A stretch of 5,996 nt of DNA from NCBI GenBank assembly GCA_014523665.1, contig JAATVR010000165.1, forward strand, positions 1 through 5,996. Reading direction: 5' to 3'. The notes beneath the pieces were generated by a model. That model made no database searches, had not been told where the DNA came from, and was given only the letters and a program-made list of their open reading frames with translations. The translations under genes and the position numbers were made by a program. The DNA comes from Nitrososphaerales archaeon TH526 (GTDB lineage: Archaea > Thermoproteota > Nitrososphaeria > Nitrososphaerales > Nitrososphaeraceae). Numbering within the stretch: the stretch's first letter is position 1; every line of letters begins with the position of its first letter. This document shows positions 1 to 4,772 of the stretch, piece by piece.

Positions 1-92
1 ATATTTGAAAATACATCTGAACGGATTTTGTGTTTGCCAATCTCATTTATAGCATCATATACTACAGAGGCTAGTTCTGCTTTATCACTCAT
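1..92 (-). CDS. N-terminal fragment of an unidentified protein (runs off the window)
   Basis: An open frame on the minus strand begins with ATG at 92-90 and continues to the window edge without a stop, giving 30 residues that begin MSDKAELASVVYDAINEIGK. The fragment is probably helical, with mixed charges; it has no recognisable motif and I cannot assign a function. An in-frame ATG also lies at 107-105, but the TATA-like box at 119-127 sits about 31 bp before the ATG at 92, which is the spacing seen for the other genes here, so the downstream ATG is preferred. A perfect 9-bp inverted repeat lies further upstream (154-174). The rest of the gene is outside the window. Being a real gene start is likely rather than certain, because only 90 bases can be read. 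Confidence 0.6.
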   Translation of the reverse strand, partial: MSDKAELASVVYDAINEIGKHKIRSDVFSN

Positions 93-118
93 ACACAAGT
101 CTCTCATTTAGGCGCGCG

Positions 119-127
119 ATAAATAAA
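119..127 (-). promoter_or_regulatory. TATA-like box for the partial gene at 1-92
   Basis: Read on the minus strand this is TTTATTTAT. It is centred about 31 bp before the ATG at 92, so transcription would start near position 96 with a leader of only about 4 nt. The same geometry recurs for most genes in the window. Confidence 0.45.
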
Positions 128-153
128 GGTGATGGTACTAGGATATGTCTGAG

Positions 154-174
154 TATGTTTTTTTTAAAAACATA
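154..174. repeat. Perfect 9-bp inverted repeat upstream of the partial gene
   Basis: The arms are TATGTTTTT (154-162) and AAAAACATA (166-174), separated by TTT. The element lies about 27 bp upstream of the TATA-like box at 119-127, where an archaeal regulator binding site could be. Because it is built of A and T runs in AT-rich DNA, chance is a real alternative. No gene ends next to it, so a terminator role is less natural. Confidence 0.4.
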
Positions 175-522
175 ACAAGATTCAGAGGAATTCTTATGAC
201 ATTGCAATACATGCATAAATTTTATGACAGATGATGTATTATTTGAGCGCTCACAAAGCAATGATAAGACACTTATTTTCTAAGTGGTGACTGGCATCAA
301 CTGGTGTGTTGGGTTTGATTATCTTCTTTTTTGAATTTTGTATTCATTACTATCACAGATTTCATAATCAACCGTGTATTCGTTCAATGAAATACGTGGT
401 GAAATAAAGGGCCAATTTGAATCGATTTCCGCATATATTGTGTAATAGTAGTGTTTATTTTTGTACCCTTATTATTCGGAGGCGCTGCAAATCAGAGAAT
501 CAGTCATATTTTAACTCCTGAA

Positions 523-543
523 TCAAAATGTCCGTGATTTTGA
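523..543. repeat. 7-bp inverted repeat downstream of thiC
   Basis: The arms TCAAAAT (523-529) and ATTTTGA (537-543) match perfectly around a 7-nt spacer. It lies about 60 bp past the thiC stop codon. It might fold in the 3' end of the thiC transcript, but no long T run follows it, so it is not called a terminator. Confidence 0.35.
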
Positions 544-601
544 AAACAGCTGATGCATCAAGCAACTACAATCATGGGGAATCAGAAAAATTGCAGATGT
601 T

Positions 602-1939
602 CTACTCATCAGTGCCAATTTTTTTTGTAATTGCTTCTTCATTCCTACGTTGTTGTGGTAACATTATGTAAACGCAAGCTCCTCCACACATAGTACAAGG
701 AACATTATTACCATCTAGCTGACCTTGTCGTCTGTGATGTATCTTGGCAGCCTGTTCAGGGTCGATAGAAAGAGCTATTTGCTTTTCCCAATTCAGTGTT
801 CGCCGTGCTTCAGTAATTTCTTTATCCCAATCGATTACTTTTTCACGCATCTTGACAAGATCTCCTGCATGTGCGGCTATTCTATATGCTATTAGACCTT
901 CCTTTACTTCGTCGACTGTAGGCAGTCCCAGGTGCTCTGCAGGCGTCAAGTAGCAAAGGAGGTCAACACCCTCAGCGGCGGAAACGGCAGCTCCAATTGC
1001 GCTAGCGATGTGGTCGTATCCGGCTGCTATGTCTGTCACTAATGGTCCTAGAACGTAATAGGGGACATTTCCTATGAGTGATTTCGCGAGTCTGACATTT
1101 GCAGCCACTTCATTTAGCGGAACGTGTCCTGGACCTTCGACCATAACTTGAATGTCTTGCTCATGAGCCTTCTTTGTAAGTCTTGATACATTCAACATCT
1201 CTTCAATCTGCAATTCATCATGCGAATCCAGTATTGATCCAGGACGTAGTGCGTCGCCCAAGCTGAATGTCACATCATACTCCCTAGCTATTTCACAGAG
1301 ATAGTCAAAGTGTTTGAAATAAGGGTTCTCTTTGTCGTACTTTAGCATCCATGCTGCTGTTATGGTACCTCCTTTAGAGACTATTCCGCCATGTCTTTTC
1401 ACCTCCAACACCCTTTTTGCTAGTTCTTTAGTGATACCAGAATGTATGGTAGTATAATCCACTCCATCTTTAACGTTCTTTTCAAACGCGTTTAGAAAAT
1501 CATCTTCTGTAATATTAAGAGGGTTCTTGTATTTCTGAACACCATGCGCATAAGCTTGATAGATCGGAACTGAACCAAAAGTTATTTTGGCTTCTTCTAA
1601 TAGTCTTTCTCTGATGAGATCGAGATCGCCTCCGTCTGACAAATCCATTATCGTATCTGCCCCGTGATTGACAGCAATCTTTGCCTTTGAGACCTCCTCA
1701 TCAAGATCTTGATATAAGGTCGATGTCCCAATATTCACATTTACTTTGGTCTTTAAGCCGTCTCCTATTCCAACAATTCGGACGGCTTCTTGCTTTCTCG
1801 CAAGATTCCTAGGGATGATAATGCTTCCTTTGGCTATCCCATGCATAAGGGCCTCAATACTTGTCCTTTCATCTTTCGAAATACGTATCATTTCGTCAGT
1901 TGCTTGACCCTTTCTAGCATAGCTCATTTGGGTACCCAT
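602..1939 (-). CDS. thiC: Phosphomethylpyrimidine (HMP-P) synthase ThiC
   Basis: ThiC is a cytoplasmic radical SAM enzyme that rearranges 5-aminoimidazole ribotide into HMP-P, the pyrimidine half of thiamine. The 445-aa protein shows family blocks in order: TQMSYARKG (3-11), GSIIIPRN (38-45), KVNVNIGTS (65-73), DYTTIHSGI (161-169), SKGGT (188-192), SLGDALRPGS (226-235), VEGPGHVP (267-274) with His272, and TPAEHLGLP (332-340) with His336; these two histidines match the known metal ligands. The C-terminal cluster motif is Cys415-Cys418-Cys422, that is CX2CX3C rather than the CX2CX4C of E. coli-type enzymes. The length suits the short archaeal form without the long bacterial N-terminal extension. 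The ATG at 1939 is chosen over Met5 because it lies near the predicted transcription start and keeps the TQM block. No other thiamine gene is adjacent, and no TPP riboswitch precedes it. The related 5-hydroxybenzimidazole synthases (BzaF) are a less likely alternative. Confidence 0.96.
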   Translation of the reverse strand: MGTQMSYARKGQATDEMIRISKDERTSIEALMHGIAKGSIIIPRNLARKQEAVRIVGIGDGLKTKVNVNIGTSTLYQDLDEEVSKAKIAVNHGADTIMDLSDGGDLDLIRERLLEEAKITFGSVPIYQAYAHGVQKYKNPLNITEDDFLNAFEKNVKDGVDYTTIHSGITKELAKRVLEVKRHGGIVSKGGTITAAWMLKYDKENPYFKHFDYLCEIAREYDVTFSLGDALRPGSILDSHDELQIEEMLNVSRLTKKAHEQDIQVMVEGPGHVPLNEVAANVRLAKSLIGNVPYYVLGPLVTDIAAGYDHIASAIGAAVSAAEGVDLLCYLTPAEHLGLPTVDEVKEGLIAYRIAAHAGDLVKMREKVIDWDKEITEARRTLNWEKQIALSIDPEQAAKIHHRRQGQLDGNNVPCTMCGGACVYIMLPQQRRNEEAITKKIGTDE

Positions 1940-1962
1940 GAAATCAGATTAGACTTTCAATC

Positions 1963-1974
1963 AATATATAGATA
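1963..1974 (-). promoter_or_regulatory. TATA-like box of thiC
   Basis: On the minus strand the box reads TATCTATATATT. Its centre is about 30 bp before the ATG at 1939, so the mRNA should start within a few bases of the start codon. This leaves no room for a TPP riboswitch in the leader. Confidence 0.6.
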
Positions 1975-1984
1975 AGCCCATTCA

Positions 1985-1998
1985 TAATCCCGGGATTA
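1985..1998. promoter_or_regulatory. 14-bp perfect palindrome upstream of thiC, candidate operator
   Basis: TAATCCCGGGATTA reads the same on both strands and lies about 10 bp upstream of the thiC TATA-like box. A dimeric regulator bound here would touch the TFB/TBP assembly site. Archaea are known to control thiamine genes with ThiR, a protein joining a helix-turn-helix to a ThiN-type domain; whether this site is its operator is inference only. Confidence 0.5.
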
Positions 1999-2245
1999 GG
2001 TTGAGGAATCGCTAATCTTATTCACGAGACAGAAATTGACGATTATTGCAAGATAACTAGAAATATTTTGTTATTATCCAATATTTGAACAACCGAATGG
2101 TTTTGCTACTCACATATATTAGAAACTTAAGTTAGAAAATACAAGATGAGCGATTCTTCAATGCATGGTTAGGATCTAATGTTCATTTATGGCTAAAGGA
2201 CAAATCAAGTCTTGGAACTGACATGACGTAATCCTTTATCCTGTG

Positions 2246-2273
2246 AAAAATAGGGGAATTTTGGCCAACGGCC
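2246..2273 (-). terminator. Possible terminator of the His-rich gene
   Basis: On the minus strand, 17 bases past the stop codon, a small GGCC-GTT-GGCC stem-loop (2263-2273) is followed by CCCCTATTTTTC with five T residues (2246-2250). Archaeal terminators mainly need the T run; the stem is short, so support is modest. Confidence 0.35.
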
Positions 2274-2289
2274 CTTGGGCACGTTCAGA

Positions 2290-2694
2290 TTAGTTGTTGC
2301 CTGCTGCTGCGGCGGCTGCTGCTGCTGCTGCTGCCCCACCATTATCACCATCATGGTTGTCATGATGCTTGTTCTTATGATCGTCATGATGTCTCTTGCA
2401 GTCCTTGTCATCATGATGTCTGTTCTTATGATCGTCATGATGTCTCTTGCAGTCCTTGTCATCATGATGTTTGTTCTTATGATCGTCGCCATGGTCACCG
2501 CTTGATACTACTACTGCTGCTGCTGCTGAGGAGTCACCGTCGCTTGATGAAGCTGCTGCTGCTGAGGAGCCACCGTCACTGTCATTGTCTCCTTTGTCAT
2601 CTGCAAAAGCAAGCTTCGGAGCAGAGGTAATTCCTGGTACCAACGCACCTAATCCTAAGATTGCCACTAAAGTCAGTGCTAATATGGTTTTCAT
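2290..2694 (-). CDS. Secreted Asp/His-rich repeat protein, putative metal binder
   Basis: This 134-aa protein has a clear Sec signal peptide: MK, a hydrophobic stretch (residues 4-19), then AFA|DD, with cleavage expected after Ala31. The mature part is low complexity. Residues 40-63 are a 12-residue unit (DGxSSAAAA plus SSS or VVV) present twice; residues 68-114 hold a 17-residue unit, HHDDHKNRHHDDKDCKR, present about 2.5 times; a GG and 11 alanines end the protein. The His/Asp region has 15 histidines and two cysteines (82 and 99) spaced exactly one unit apart. Family unknown; binding of Cu, Ni or Zn outside the cell is inferred from composition. An upstream in-frame ATG (2760) would add 22 residues, but the TATA-like box (2719-2728) lies inside that extension, so the ATG at 2694 is chosen. 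No membrane anchor is seen, so it should be released or surface-bound. The stretch also opens Gln-rich and Ile/Met-rich shadow frames. Confidence 0.8.
   Translation of the reverse strand: MKTILALTLVAILGLGALVPGITSAPKLAFADDKGDNDSDGGSSAAAASSSDGDSSAAAAVVVSSGDHGDDHKNKHHDDKDCKRHHDDHKNRHHDDKDCKRHHDDHKNKHHDNHDGDNGGAAAAAAAAAAAGNN
2302..2334 (-). repeat. GCN triplet tract encoding an 11-alanine run
   Basis: Eleven consecutive alanine codons, mostly GCA with some GCC, end the coding region just before Gly-Asn-Asn-stop. Such a triplet run is prone to slippage, so its length may vary between strains without breaking the frame. Confidence 0.8.
2371..2487. repeat. 51-bp tandem repeat (2.3 copies) in the His-rich gene
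   Basis: Copies at 2371-2421 and 2422-2472 are identical except for one base (C/T at the second-last position), and 15 bases of a third copy follow (2473-2487). Each unit is 17 codons, so copy number changes keep the frame. The near identity points to a recent duplication or homogenisation. The inner sequence CATCATGATG is itself palindromic. Confidence 0.9.
2506..2577. repeat. 36-bp imperfect tandem repeat in the His-rich gene
   Basis: Two adjoining 36-bp units encode DGGSSAAAASSS (residues 40-51) and DGDSSAAAAVVV (residues 52-63). They are less alike than the 51-bp units, suggesting an older duplication. Both contain runs of alanine codons. Confidence 0.75.
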
Positions 2695-2718
2695 CTTCTT
2701 CTGCAAGAAAGATATATA

Positions 2719-2728
2719 ATATTTAAAA
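2719..2728 (-). promoter_or_regulatory. TATA-like box of the His-rich gene
   Basis: On the minus strand it reads TTTTAAATAT, centred about 29 bp before the ATG at 2694. It decides the start: the longer frame from 2760 would need translation to begin upstream of this promoter. Confidence 0.6.
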
Positions 2729-3017
2729 GTTAAGAATGTCTCTAAGATAAGATTATACATTATTGTAGTACATTTATGTGGATTCTGTTAAACTGCTAAT
2801 GCGCTTTAAACCTGATTATGAGAAAATGTTCGAAAAGATAAATATGAATAATACATTATCGTTGTCATATCGAGGTTTAGTTCTGGTTAGCAACTAATTC
2901 AGACTACGGTGCAGATGACATGAAGTGTTAGAAAACAATTGAATGATATTATTTATTTATCGCCAGTACTCTCTTGACCAAATAAAGTTGCATTCTAGAT
3001 GGGCCTAGGAATTTACG

Positions 3018-3047
3018 ACTCGACGACCGCACACTTACGAGTTGTCG
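3018..3047. repeat. GC-rich inverted repeats just past the zinc-ribbon stop
   Basis: Two alternative pairings overlap: ACTCG (3018-3022) with CGAGT (3038-3042), and CGACGAC (3021-3027) with GTTGTCG (3041-3047), the latter with one G-T pair when read on the plus strand. It begins six bases past the zinc-ribbon stop and could shape the 3' end of that mRNA. No T run follows directly. Confidence 0.35.
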
Positions 3048-3052
3048 GGGTC

Positions 3053-3283
3053 TTACCCAACACCCAGATGTAAACTACAACTCTCACAATAATAATATAG
3101 TCTGTCAAAATCGGAATAAAGCTCCAAGACTTCATTGCATCTGGGACATTCAATCTCAATGTCCAATTGCGATATTAATGTTTCAGGCTTTGGCTGCTGT
3201 TTTCCGAATTTCGCTCTTTTGACCATTCCTTGCATCGATATCGGTTCATTTGACAAGATTCCATCTCGAGTATTCCTGGGCAT
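3053..3283 (-). CDS. Small zinc-ribbon protein
   Basis: The 76-aa protein has a basic, probably disordered N-terminal half (residues 1-38, several Lys and Arg) and a C-terminal zinc ribbon: CPRC (Cys46, Cys49) and CESC (Cys66, Cys69), 16 residues apart, around a strand-rich core (VLELYSDFDRLYYYC). Four cysteines in two knuckles should bind one Zn ion. Archaea, Nitrososphaerota included, carry many such mini-proteins; they are usually thought to bind nucleic acid or a partner protein, but no exact role can be read here. The ATG at 3283 is about 37 bp from the centre of a TATA-like box (3315-3324), giving a leader of about 10 nt. It is a single-gene unit, 285 bp from the response regulator, and its upstream DNA contains a 10-bp inverted repeat. 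Confidence 0.8.
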   Translation of the reverse strand: MPRNTRDGILSNEPISMQGMVKRAKFGKQQPKPETLISQLDIEIECPRCNEVLELYSDFDRLYYYCESCSLHLGVG

Positions 3284-3314
3284 TTTAGCCTAGGATACTT
3301 TGTGTGCATTATTC

Positions 3315-3324
3315 TTTTATATAA
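3315..3324 (-). promoter_or_regulatory. TATA-like box of the zinc-ribbon gene
   Basis: On the minus strand it reads TTATATAAAA, a strong archaeal TATA sequence. Start of transcription is predicted near 3293. Confidence 0.6.
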
Positions 3325-3330
3325 TATGCA

Positions 3331-3374
3331 AATATCCTTGCGTATAATTGATAGTGAAGATATTCAAGGATATT
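3331..3374. promoter_or_regulatory. 10-bp inverted repeat with a third half-site, candidate operator
   Basis: AATATCCTTG (3331-3340) and CAAGGATATT (3365-3374) are perfect reverse complements 24 bp apart, and a 9/10 copy CAAGGATTTT follows at 3378-3387. The left arm abuts the upstream edge of the zinc-ribbon TATA box; the right arm and third copy lead into a plus-strand TATA-like TTTTATAC (3384-3391). The arrangement suits a regulator of a divergent promoter pair. Which protein binds is unknown. Confidence 0.45.
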
Positions 3375-3419
3375 ATACAAGGATTTTATACAATGGCCAT
3401 TGAAAAACTCTGATGACTT

Positions 3420-3617
3420 ATGACAAATTACTATATTTCATTTATCCCCTTACATGACGGGCTGCCAGTGGATCATTTCCACAATATTGGAGCCTTCGAA
3501 CCATTCCATCAACAATTTGTAGTGGAAAATCAATTCATTACATGGAGGTTACCAATGAATCAGGAGGATCATAGTTTAAGTGCTGAATCGAGTGGATTTC
3601 TGATTCCATCTATGTAA
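3420..3617 (+). CDS. Possible small protein, convergent with the response regulator
   Basis: A 65-codon frame starts at ATG 3420, about 32 bp after the centre of a TATA-like box (TTTTATAC, 3384-3391), the same geometry as the accepted genes. The product begins MTNYYISFIPLHDGLPVDHF and has aromatic and acidic residues but no motif I know. Its last 49 bases overlap the end of the response-regulator gene tail to tail, and the antisense frame over 3427-3525 is also open, which weakens the case. It may be a real orphan gene or a chance frame in the gap between the zinc-ribbon and receiver genes. Confidence 0.28.
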   Translation: MTNYYISFIPLHDGLPVDHFHNIGAFEPFHQQFVVENQFITWRLPMNQEDHSLSAESSGFLIPSM

Positions 3618-4033
3618 TCTTGGAGCACTATGTTCAGGTTTTCGGCTGAAATCGGTTTCCTTATTATCTCATTAACACCCGCCGTCATAGCGTTATGTAT
3701 CACAACGTCTTCAATTCCACAAGAACTCATAAGGAATATTTTTACTGTGTGGCTCAACTCTCTTATTTGTTTAGCGAATGCCAGATATTCTGTATCCCAT
3801 TCTTTGATATCGCATAAAATCATCTCGTAACTTACCCTTTTACTTCTCCCAATTTCTTGGATCGCAGCGAATACGTTTGTAAGGTGATAAACTTTGAAGC
3901 CGTATTCCTGTAAACCCTTCTTCAAGGTCATTGCAGGTTCGTAATCACTATTTACCAAAAGTACCTTCGTGGCTCCTTTATCCGGTAAGCCTTTGTTTCG
4001 GCATTGTGGAAATTTATCTATTAGTGAGCCCAC
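3569..4033 (-). CDS. Receiver-only response regulator with degenerate acidic pocket
   Basis: The 154-aa protein is one CheY-like receiver (about residues 22-142) after a short N-terminal tail and has no output domain. Visible landmarks are the first strand KVLLVNSD (23-30), the phospho-acceptor aspartate in MILCDIKEWD (Asp75), the Ser103/Ser104 switch position in KIFLMSSCG, and the conserved KP pair (Lys126-Pro127). The acidic pair that normally binds Mg, usually DD or DE after strand one, is Asn28-Ser29 here, with Asp30 and Glu32 nearby; Mg binding and phosphorylation may be weak, or shifted acids may serve. No histidine kinase gene is next to it. The start is GTG at 4033: a TATA-like box is centred about 32 bp upstream and there is no better ATG before the domain. 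Single receivers in archaea usually act by protein-protein contact; the partner is unknown. Confidence 0.85.
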   Translation of the reverse strand: MGSLIDKFPQCRNKGLPDKGATKVLLVNSDYEPAMTLKKGLQEYGFKVYHLTNVFAAIQEIGRSKRVSYEMILCDIKEWDTEYLAFAKQIRELSHTVKIFLMSSCGIEDVVIHNAMTAGVNEIIRKPISAENLNIVLQDYIDGIRNPLDSALKL

Positions 4034-4060
4034 GATAATACTCTAGTTGCCGGTCACGAA

Positions 4061-4070
4061 TATATAATAA
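4061..4070 (-). promoter_or_regulatory. TATA-like box of the response regulator
   Basis: On the minus strand it reads TTATTATATA and is centred about 32 bp before the GTG at 4033. It supports that start codon and shows the gene is not merely read through from the winged-helix gene upstream. Confidence 0.5.
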
Positions 4071-4136
4071 TACGATAAGAAAGTACAGTGAGAATTTACA
4101 GAAAAATGTTTGTATTCATGTTTACAGTAAAAGGTT

Positions 4137-4220
4137 TTAGGACGATAGTTCTACGCCTCGATCTATTAACACGTTACAGTTTCTAGCAACAAACTGATAA
4201 GCATTAGGGTACGCTTTCAT
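4137..4220 (-). CDS. Possible 27-aa ORF overlapping the winged-helix stop codon
   Basis: An ATG at 4220-4218 overlaps the TGA of the winged-helix gene in an ATGA arrangement and opens a frame of 27 codons, MKAYPNAYQFVARNCNVLID followed by RGVELSS, ending with TAA at 4139-4137. The composition looks protein-like and the overlap is typical of translational coupling, but the frame is very short, has no motif I know, and may be chance. It could also be a leftover of a longer C-terminus lost by frameshift. Confidence 0.3.
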   Translation of the reverse strand: MKAYPNAYQFVARNCNVLIDRGVELSS

Positions 4221-4507
4221 GTAGTGAATTGTACAACTTGCTGCTTCATAATCATCAGTTCATTCATCTGTGAGTACATTCTAAGAAAACGCATGCCTTT
4301 CTCAGTGGTTTTAAATGTCCTATCTCCAGGAGTATATTCTATCAAATCGTTCTCAATTAAGAACAACAAATAATCCTTTAAGAGGGTATGTGAGAGATAT
4401 GTTTTGTAGAGTATTTCAGTTTGCCTTATTCGATTGCCGTTTGCTGTTGCAAGAATAGACGCGATTATCTCCGATCTGCTTCTATGTTGTTGTCTTAGTT
4501 GTTTCAT
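4217..4507 (-). CDS. Winged-helix transcriptional regulator (ArnR1-like type)
   Basis: The 96-aa protein is a single winged helix-turn-helix. Residues 10-22 (SRSEIIASILATA) form helix 1, 26-37 (RIRQTEILYKTY) helix 2, 38-56 (LSHTLLKDYLLFLIENDLI) the recognition helix, and 57-71 (EYTPGDRTFKTTEKG) the wing, followed by a C-terminal helix (72-85) that may give dimers. The pattern of RSR-EII near the start, LS-x3-LK-YL in the recognition helix and T-KG after the wing fits the HTH_45/ArnR1-like family, abundant in Nitrososphaerota; no ligand domain is present. ATG at 4507 is preferred to the GTG directly before it (4510), because the TATA-like box at 4529-4538 places transcription start almost on the ATG. 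It lies divergent to dps across 265 bp, so it may control dps or itself; that is inference. Confidence 0.85.
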   Translation of the reverse strand: MKQLRQQHRSRSEIIASILATANGNRIRQTEILYKTYLSHTLLKDYLLFLIENDLIEYTPGDRTFKTTEKGMRFLRMYSQMNELMIMKQQVVQFTT

Positions 4508-4528
4508 CACAAATAATATATTATTAGA

Positions 4529-4538
4529 ATAATATTAA
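4529..4538 (-). promoter_or_regulatory. TATA-like box of the winged-helix gene
   Basis: On the minus strand it reads TTAATATTAT, centred about 27 bp before the ATG at 4507, predicting a leaderless mRNA. A second AT-rich box closer to the gene (about 4515-4523) is too near the start to serve. Confidence 0.45.
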
Positions 4539-4604
4539 CAAATGTAGTGTAAATTCTATAAGAGTTTTCTATAATTATGGGCCAAAAAATTTATCTCATT
4601 TTAG

Positions 4605-4620
4605 TTGGTGTGGCCACCAA
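4605..4620. promoter_or_regulatory. 6-bp inverted repeat in the winged-helix/dps divergent region
   Basis: TTGGTG (4605-4610) and CACCAA (4615-4620) pair perfectly around TGGC. It lies between the two divergent promoters, about 65 bp from the winged-helix TATA box and about 115 bp from that of dps. It is GC-richer than its surroundings and a plausible regulator site. Confidence 0.35.
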
Positions 4621-4713
4621 ATGATATGGTAGTATTAACAAAATATATGAACAATTAATTTAATGCATTAAGATATCGAGTTTCCAGATACCAAATATAC
4701 AATGATTCCCCTA

Positions 4714-4723
4714 GGTTCGAACC
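4714..4723. promoter_or_regulatory. 10-bp palindrome upstream of the dps TATA box
   Basis: GGTTCGAACC is a perfect palindrome whose right edge is 13 bp before the dps TATA-like box. The sequence resembles a tRNA T-arm, but no cloverleaf can be built on either side, so an operator is the better reading. Its position would suit control of dps. Confidence 0.4.
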
Positions 4724-4736
4724 AGGCATGAGATCT

Positions 4737-4746
4737 TTTTATACAT
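4737..4746 (+). promoter_or_regulatory. TATA-like box of dps
   Basis: TTTTATACAT is centred about 32 bp before the ATG at 4773, predicting a leader of about 5 nt. It matches the spacing of the other promoters in the window. Confidence 0.6.
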
Positions 4747-4772
4747 TGAAATCATAAATATGGTGTAATAAC

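Larger units (their letters stand above)
108..601. other. Gene-free region of about 0.5 kb with palindromes and hairpins
   Basis: No frame of more than about 20 codons with a believable start exists on either strand between the partial gene and the end of thiC. The region holds the promoter and 9-bp inverted repeat of the partial gene, the 10-bp palindrome TGAGCGCTCA (244-253), a 6-bp stem CACTTA/TAAGTG with a 5-nt loop (270-286), and a 7-bp inverted repeat TCAAAAT/ATTTTGA with a 7-nt spacer (523-543). A short T run on the minus strand (about 589-593) follows thiC. No tRNA or rRNA motif is visible. It could hold a small RNA, but nothing in the sequence decides this. Confidence 0.5.
1940..2289. 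other. Intergenic region between thiC and the His-rich gene
   Basis: This 350-bp stretch contains the thiC promoter and palindrome on its left and the probable 3' end of the His-rich gene on its right. The middle is AT-rich and has no frame longer than about 10 codons with a start. A TATA-like ATATATT on the plus strand (about 2114-2120) precedes an 8-codon frame at 2145; I do not count this as a gene, though it could start a short antisense-directed transcript. Confidence 0.5.
2695..3052. other. Intergenic region between the His-rich and zinc-ribbon genes
   Basis: The 358-bp stretch contains the His-rich gene promoter at its left end and a GC-rich patch (about 3015-3050) next to the zinc-ribbon stop codon at its right end. 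Between them the DNA is AT-rich, with only frames of 20 codons or fewer on either strand. I see no RNA gene in it. Confidence 0.5.

Noticed and set aside
744..953. Plus-strand frame of 69 codons within thiC
   Set aside because: Lies wholly antisense to a strongly conserved enzyme gene.
1790..1975. Plus-strand frame of 61 codons over the thiC start
   Set aside because: Antisense to the thiC N-terminus and its promoter; no family resemblance.
1940..1984. TPP riboswitch before thiC
   Set aside because: The CTGAGA and related conserved segments are absent, and the predicted mRNA starts almost at the ATG.
2145..2171. Eight-codon plus-strand frame after a TATA-like box
   Set aside because: Too short to support as a gene; the TATA-like box may be chance in AT-rich DNA.
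2205..2498. Minus-strand frame of 97 codons rich in Met, Ile and Gln
   Set aside because: It is a shadow of the 51-bp repeats and triplet runs of the His-rich gene; it has no signal peptide or promoter of its own.
2275..2505. Plus-strand frame with a cysteine run and repeated Ile/Met/Val stretches
   Set aside because: Antisense of the same repeats. The hydrophobic repeats come from His/Asp codons read backwards; no promoter or natural protein pattern.
2841..2900. Short frames of 14 to 20 codons on both strands between the His-rich and zinc-ribbon genes
   Set aside because: None has a promoter at the right distance or a recognisable sequence.
3427..3525. Minus-strand open stretch reading NELIFHYKLLMEWFEGSNIV and on
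   Set aside because: Only about 20-30 codons, no promoter at the right distance, and it is in register with the plus-strand frame, so it is likely a mirror effect.
3630..3830. Plus-strand frame of 66 codons within the receiver gene
   Set aside because: Antisense to a recognised receiver domain.
4714..4723. T-arm-like GGTTCGAACC suggesting a tRNA or an integration site
   Set aside because: No acceptor, D or anticodon stem can be paired around it on either strand, and no second copy is visible in the window.
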